Below, one piece after another: positions 60,530 through 64,000 of a stretch of 64,000 nt of DNA; position 1 is the stretch's first letter, and each line of letters begins with the position of its first letter. The notes beneath the pieces were generated by a model, which made no database searches, had not been told where the DNA came from, and saw only the letters and a list, made by a program, of their open reading frames with translations. Source of the stretch: Ferdinandcohnia sp047238305 (GTDB lineage Bacteria > Bacillota > Bacilli > Bacillales > Bacillaceae_L); NCBI RefSeq assembly GCF_047238305.1, contig NZ_JBDFMO010000001.1, positions 2,604,001-2,668,000 of the forward strand, given 5' to 3'. A program made the position numbers and the translations under genes.

Positions 60530-60645
60530 GAAAAGCGCAAGGTGCCCGCCTATCGGCGACAAGCATAAGATGAGCGCTGACAGAAGGTGCTTTTTACCTT
60601 CCGAAGCGATTGGCTTATGACCAGAGAGCCGATGGCACCTGAAGC
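60530..60645. repeat. Nested-hairpin element between grpE and dnaK
   Basis: Begins two bases after the grpE stop with GAAAAGCGC. Nested inverted pairs: AGGTGCC near 60540 with GGCACCT near 60634; CGCC/GGCG; CATAAG/CTTATG; and an inner GAAGGT/ACCTTC around GCTTTTT. The transcript from hrcA must pass through it to reach dnaK. No coding content. Confidence 0.6.
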
Positions 60646-60693
60646 TAGACATCAGAAAAATCAAAGTTTTGTTCAAATTAAGGAGGAATTTCC

Positions 60694-62532
60694 ATGAGTA
60701 AAATCATTGGTATAGATTTAGGTACAACAAACTCATGTGTTGCTGTTATGGAAGGTGGAGAAGCAAAGGTTATTCCAAATCCAGAAGGTAACCGTACAAC
60801 TCCATCTGTTGTTTCATTTAAAAATGGCGAAAGACAAATTGGAGAGGTAGCAAAGCGTCAAGCTATCACAAACCCAAACACAATTATGTCTATCAAACGC
60901 CACATGGGAACAGATTACAAGGTTGAAATCGAAGGTAAGCAATATACTCCTCAAGAGGTATCTGCTATTCTTCTTCAATACTTCAAATCTTATGCTGAAG
61001 AATATCTTGGGGAAAAAGTAACGAAAGCTGTTATCACAGTTCCAGCATATTTTAATGACGCCGAACGTCAAGCAACAAAAGATGCAGGTCGAATTGCTGG
61101 TCTTGAAGTTGAACGTATTATCAACGAACCAACTGCAGCTGCTCTTGCATATGGTTTAGATAAAACAGAGGAAGATCAAACAATTCTTGTGTATGACCTT
61201 GGTGGTGGAACATTCGACGTTTCCATCCTTGAACTTGGTGACGGAGTATTCGAAGTTAAGTCAACTGCTGGTGACAATCGTCTAGGTGGAGATGACTTTG
61301 ACCAAGTAATCATCGATTATTTAGTAGACCAATTCAAAAAAGAAAATGGTATTGATTTATCTAAAGATAAAATGGCATTACAACGTTTGAAAGATGCTGC
61401 TGAAAAAGCGAAGAAAGATTTATCAGGTGTTACTTCAACACAAATTTCGCTTCCATTTATCACAGCAGGAGAAGCAGGACCACTTCACTTAGAAGTAAAC
61501 TTAACTCGTGCGAAATTTGAAGAGCTTTCAGCAGGACTTGTTGAGCGTACAATGGGACCAACTCGCCGTGCCCTTCAAGATGCTGGTCTTTCAGCTAGTG
61601 AAATCGATAAAGTAATCCTTGTTGGTGGTTCAACTCGTATTCCAGCTGTTCAAGAAGCCATTAAGAAAGAAACTGGTAAGGAACCACATAAAGGGGTTAA
61701 CCCAGACGAAGTTGTTGCATTAGGTGCCGCTATTCAAGGTGGAGTATTGACTGGTGATGTTAAGGACGTAGTACTTTTAGACGTAACACCATTATCACTT
61801 GGAATCGAAACAATGGGTGGCGTATTTACTCGATTAATCGACCGTAATACAACAATTCCAACAAGTAAGTCTCAAGTATTCTCAACTGCTGCGGATAATC
61901 AAACAGCTGTTGATATCCACGTGCTTCAAGGAGAACGTCAAATGGCAGCTGACAACAAAACATTAGGTCGCTTCCAATTAACAGATATTCCACCAGCACC
62001 ACGTGGTGTACCACAAATCGAAGTTACATTTGATATCGATAAGAATGGTATTGTTAATGTTCGTGCCAAAGATCTTGGTACAAACAAAGAACAAGCTATT
62101 ACAATTCAATCATCTTCAGGCTTATCTGACGATGAAGTTGAACGTATGGTTCGTGAGGCTGAAGAAAATGCGGAAGCCGACAAGAAGCGAAAAGAAGAAG
62201 TTGAACTTCGTAATGAGGCAGATCAATTAGTGTTCACTACTGAAAAAACACTTAAAGATCTAGAAGGCAAAGTAGATGCTGCTGAAGTTGAAAAAGCAAA
62301 TGAAGCTAAAGAGGCATTAAAACAAGCAATCGAGAAAAATGATCTTGACGAAATAAAAGCGAAGAAAGACGCTCTACAAGAAATCGTTCAACAGCTTTCA
62401 GTGAAACTTTATGAGCAAGCTCAGCAACAAGCACAAGGTGCTCAGGGTGCGCAAGGAGCAGAAGGTGCGAACCAAGGTAAAGACGATAATGTAGTAGACG
62501 CTGAATACGAAGAAGTAAACGACGATAAATAA
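60694..62532 (+). CDS. dnaK: Molecular chaperone DnaK (Hsp70)
   Basis: A 612-residue Hsp70. MSKIIGIDLGTTNSCVAVM is the phosphate-1 loop, VYDLGGGTFDVSIL the phosphate-2 loop and ILVGGSTRIPAVQ the adenosine motif. The substrate-binding domain starts after LLDVTPLSLGIET, the linker region, and the C-terminal tail is rich in Gln, Gly and Ala and ends in acidic residues. Normal length. ATG 60694 after AAGGAGG. Part of the HrcA-controlled operon. Confidence 0.98.
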   Translation: MSKIIGIDLGTTNSCVAVMEGGEAKVIPNPEGNRTTPSVVSFKNGERQIGEVAKRQAITNPNTIMSIKRHMGTDYKVEIEGKQYTPQEVSAILLQYFKSYAEEYLGEKVTKAVITVPAYFNDAERQATKDAGRIAGLEVERIINEPTAAALAYGLDKTEEDQTILVYDLGGGTFDVSILELGDGVFEVKSTAGDNRLGGDDFDQVIIDYLVDQFKKENGIDLSKDKMALQRLKDAAEKAKKDLSGVTSTQISLPFITAGEAGPLHLEVNLTRAKFEELSAGLVERTMGPTRRALQDAGLSASEIDKVILVGGSTRIPAVQEAIKKETGKEPHKGVNPDEVVALGAAIQGGVLTGDVKDVVLLDVTPLSLGIETMGGVFTRLIDRNTTIPTSKSQVFSTAADNQTAVDIHVLQGERQMAADNKTLGRFQLTDIPPAPRGVPQIEVTFDIDKNGIVNVRAKDLGTNKEQAITIQSSSGLSDDEVERMVREAEENAEADKKRKEEVELRNEADQLVFTTEKTLKDLEGKVDAAEVEKANEAKEALKQAIEKNDLDEIKAKKDALQEIVQQLSVKLYEQAQQQAQGAQGAQGAEGANQGKDDNVVDAEYEEVNDDK

Positions 62533-62555
62533 TAAAAAAACGAAGAATCAAAGTT

Positions 62556-62598
62556 TAAAAAGTCGAAGTCAGGCCTGTCTTGGCTTTGGCTTTTTTAC
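62556..62598 (+). terminator. Weak terminator after dnaK
   Basis: AGTCGAAGTCAGG pairs imperfectly with CCTGTCTTGGCTTTGGCT using G-T pairs and bulges, followed by six T. It may give partial termination before dnaJ. Confidence 0.5.
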
Positions 62599-62689
62599 TT
62601 TATTTAGCGGTAGTCCACTACTTTTTAGTGTAGAAGAATGTTTTAAGAGTTAATAAAATAACCGGGGTTCAAACCACGGCTAAATAAAG

Positions 62690-62850
62690 TTAAAGCCTCC
62701 GGCGGATGCCACAGATTTTCAAAGGTGAGCTTTCGAGCTTAAGATCAAAGACTAAGGACGCCACTTCCTGTGGCAACGTCTTTGTGACCCACCTCGTGTG
62801 GGCCCAAAAAATCTGGGCGCAAATATGCCAAGGCGCATTTGATTTAGTAA
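62690..62850. repeat. Multi-hairpin element between dnaK and dnaJ
   Basis: About 160 bases of GC-richer DNA with consecutive stems: AAGCT/AGCTT around TTCG, AAAGAC/GTCTTT enclosing GCCAC/GTGGC, CCCAC/GTGGG around a 3-base loop, and CAAATATGCC/GGCGCATTTG. GCCACAGATTTTC near the start is echoed by AAAATCTGGGC near the end. It lies in a 392-bp gap that has no gene. It resembles a REP-type or structured RNA element. Confidence 0.6.
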
Positions 62851-62924
62851 CATATGTATTATTGCCATTTTGTAAAGGGAAATGATACAATATTCTTTAT
62901 GTGAATGATGCGGGAGTGGATTTT

Positions 62925-64000
62925 ATGAGTAAAAGAGATTATTATGAGGTACTCGGGGTTTCAAAAGATGCAAGCAAAGATGAAATAAAAAAGGCATATC
63001 GAAAATTATCTAAAAAATATCACCCCGATATCAATAAAGAAGCAGATGCTGCTGATAAGTTTAAAGAAATTACAGAAGCATATGATAACTTAACAGATGA
63101 TAACAAACGTGCCCATTATGACCAATTTGGTCATACAGATCCAAACCAAGGCTTTGGTGGTTTTGGAGGAGGTTCAGATTTTGGCGGTGGTTTTGGTTTC
63201 GAAGACATCTTCAGTTCTATTTTTGGTGGTGGAACAAGGAGAAGAGACCCAAATGCACCTCGTCAAGGGGCAGATTTACAATACACGATGACATTACAGT
63301 TTGAAGAGGCTGTTTTTGGGAAAGAAACAGACATTGAAATCCCAAGAGAAGAAGAATGTTCGACGTGTCATGGTTCAGGTGCAAAATCTGGTACAAAACC
63401 AGAAACTTGTTCACACTGTGGTGGTTCAGGTCAAATCAATGTCGAGCAAAACACTGCATTTGGGAGAATTGTGAATAGACGTGTCTGCCACCACTGTAGT
63501 GGAACAGGAAAATTTATTAAGAATAAATGTTCAACATGTGGTGGCTCAGGCAAGGTGAAAAAACGCAAAAAAATTCATGTTAAGATTCCAGCTGGTATTG
63601 ATGATGGTCAACAACTTCGTGTCGCAGGTCAGGGTGAGCCAGGTGTAAACGGAGGACCTCCAGGAGATTTATATGTTGTGTTCCATGTGCGTTCCCATGA
63701 ATTTTTCGAGCGGGATGGAGACGATATCTACTGTGAAATGCCATTAACCTTTGCGCAAGCCGCATTAGGTGATGAAATTGAAGTACCTACCCTACATGGA
63801 AAGGTTAAACTTAAAATTCCTGCGGGTACACAAACTGGAACGAATTTCCGTCTTCGCGGCAAGGGTGTACCGAATGTACGTGGATATGGTCAAGGAGACC
63901 AACACATTCGCGTTCGTGTTATTACCCCAACAAAGCTTACAGAAAAGCAAAAACAATTGCTTCGTGAATTCACAGAAATAGGCGGTAATGAATCTCCGGA
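62925..64000 (+). CDS. dnaJ: Molecular chaperone DnaJ (C-terminus cut by window end)
   Basis: The first 358 residues of DnaJ; the family length of about 375 means only the last few residues are missing. The J-domain has YHPD with HPD at residues 33-35. A Gly/Phe-rich linker (FGGFGGGSDFGGGFGF) follows. The zinc domain has four CxxCxGxG repeats (CSTCHGSG, CSHCGGSG, CHHCSGTG, CSTCGGSG). The C-terminal substrate-binding domain runs to the edge. It stimulates DnaK ATPase. ATG 62925 after GCGGGAGTGG. Confidence 0.97.
   Translation, partial: MSKRDYYEVLGVSKDASKDEIKKAYRKLSKKYHPDINKEADAADKFKEITEAYDNLTDDNKRAHYDQFGHTDPNQGFGGFGGGSDFGGGFGFEDIFSSIFGGGTRRRDPNAPRQGADLQYTMTLQFEEAVFGKETDIEIPREEECSTCHGSGAKSGTKPETCSHCGGSGQINVEQNTAFGRIVNRRVCHHCSGTGKFIKNKCSTCGGSGKVKKRKKIHVKIPAGIDDGQQLRVAGQGEPGVNGGPPGDLYVVFHVRSHEFFERDGDDIYCEMPLTFAQAALGDEIEVPTLHGKVKLKIPAGTQTGTNFRLRGKGVPNVRGYGQGDQHIRVRVITPTKLTEKQKQLLREFTEIGGNESP

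Noticed and set aside
62690..62890. Minus-strand ORF of 66 codons between dnaK and dnaJ
   Set aside because: It lies across the multi-hairpin element, and its reading frame follows the inverted repeats rather than a protein-like composition.
1..64000. Prophage, transposon, integrative element or tRNA-linked attachment site
   Set aside because: No integrase, transposase, phage structural gene or tRNA was found, and gene order is the conserved chromosomal one.

Overview
The window is AT-rich chromosomal DNA from an endospore-forming member of the Bacillaceae (Bacillus in the broad sense). The evidence is the gene content and order. Two long blocks follow the Bacillus subtilis order almost gene for gene: rarA-cymR-yrvO-mnmA-yrrB-recD2-yrrD-yrzR-yrzQ-yrrI-alaS-ireB-ruvX-yrzB-mltG-trmR-yrrN-yrrO-udk-greA-pbpI-yrrS-yrrT-mtnN-mccA-mccB-yrhC, and sda-yqeG-yqeH-aroE-yhbY-nadD-yqeK-rsfS-yqeM-comER-comEA-comEB-comEC-yqzM-holA-rpsT-gpr-spoIIP-yqxA-lepA-hemW-hrcA-grpE-dnaK-dnaJ. 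Sporulation genes (RsfA-family regulator, sigK, gpr, spoIIP, a gerA-type operon, sda) confirm a spore former. I see no rRNA, tRNA, phage, transposase, integrase or CRISPR array, so the species cannot be fixed from this window.

Layout. 1-3.8 kb: truncated RsfA-family regulator, a two-gene ABC exporter behind an ECF-sigma-like promoter, and convergent rarA. 3.9-11.5 kb: a YczE-like membrane protein, the cysteine repressor CymR, sulfur delivery for tRNA thiolation (cysteine desulfurase and MnmA), a TPR protein, RecD2 and three small proteins. 11.5-14.1 kb: a 53-bp tandem repeat array, a NERD-domain protein and an AI-2E-type exporter. 14.1-26.6 kb: T-box-controlled alaS, ireB-ruvX-yrzB, mltG, the tRNA wobble-uridine operon (trmR and two U32 proteins) with udk, greA, pbpI and yrrS. 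26.7-30.5 kb: the reverse transsulfuration operon (yrrT-mtnN-mccA-mccB), a known CymR target, then yrhC. 30.6-31.5 kb: a cluster of very short ORFs including yrzI. 31.5-36.5 kb: uninterrupted sigK and a germinant receptor operon on the minus strand. 36.6-40.5 kb: pepF, divergent pssA and psd, and sda with DnaA boxes upstream. 40.6-50.6 kb: the yqeG-yqeM cluster and the late competence genes. 51-64 kb: holA, rpsT, gpr-spoIIP-yqxA, lepA-hemW and the CIRCE-controlled hrcA-grpE-dnaK-dnaJ heat-shock operon, cut off in dnaJ by the window end.

Functional links within the window: CymR and its probable target operon; IscS-type desulfurase feeding MnmA; DnaA boxes in front of Sda, which links replication status to sporulation; CIRCE upstream of hrcA, the gene for its own repressor.

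The least explained DNA is intergenic. It comprises the 53-bp array of alternating 10-bp half-sites beside the NERD gene, the short-peptide cluster with two same-stem hairpins behind a strong promoter, four structured higher-GC intergenic elements (near 43.4, 57.4, 60.5 and 62.7 kb), a terminator with no assigned gene near 50.9 kb, and a terminator hairpin that contains the ribosome binding site of pbpI. I did not find a convincing new multi-gene system; the core genes are conventional.
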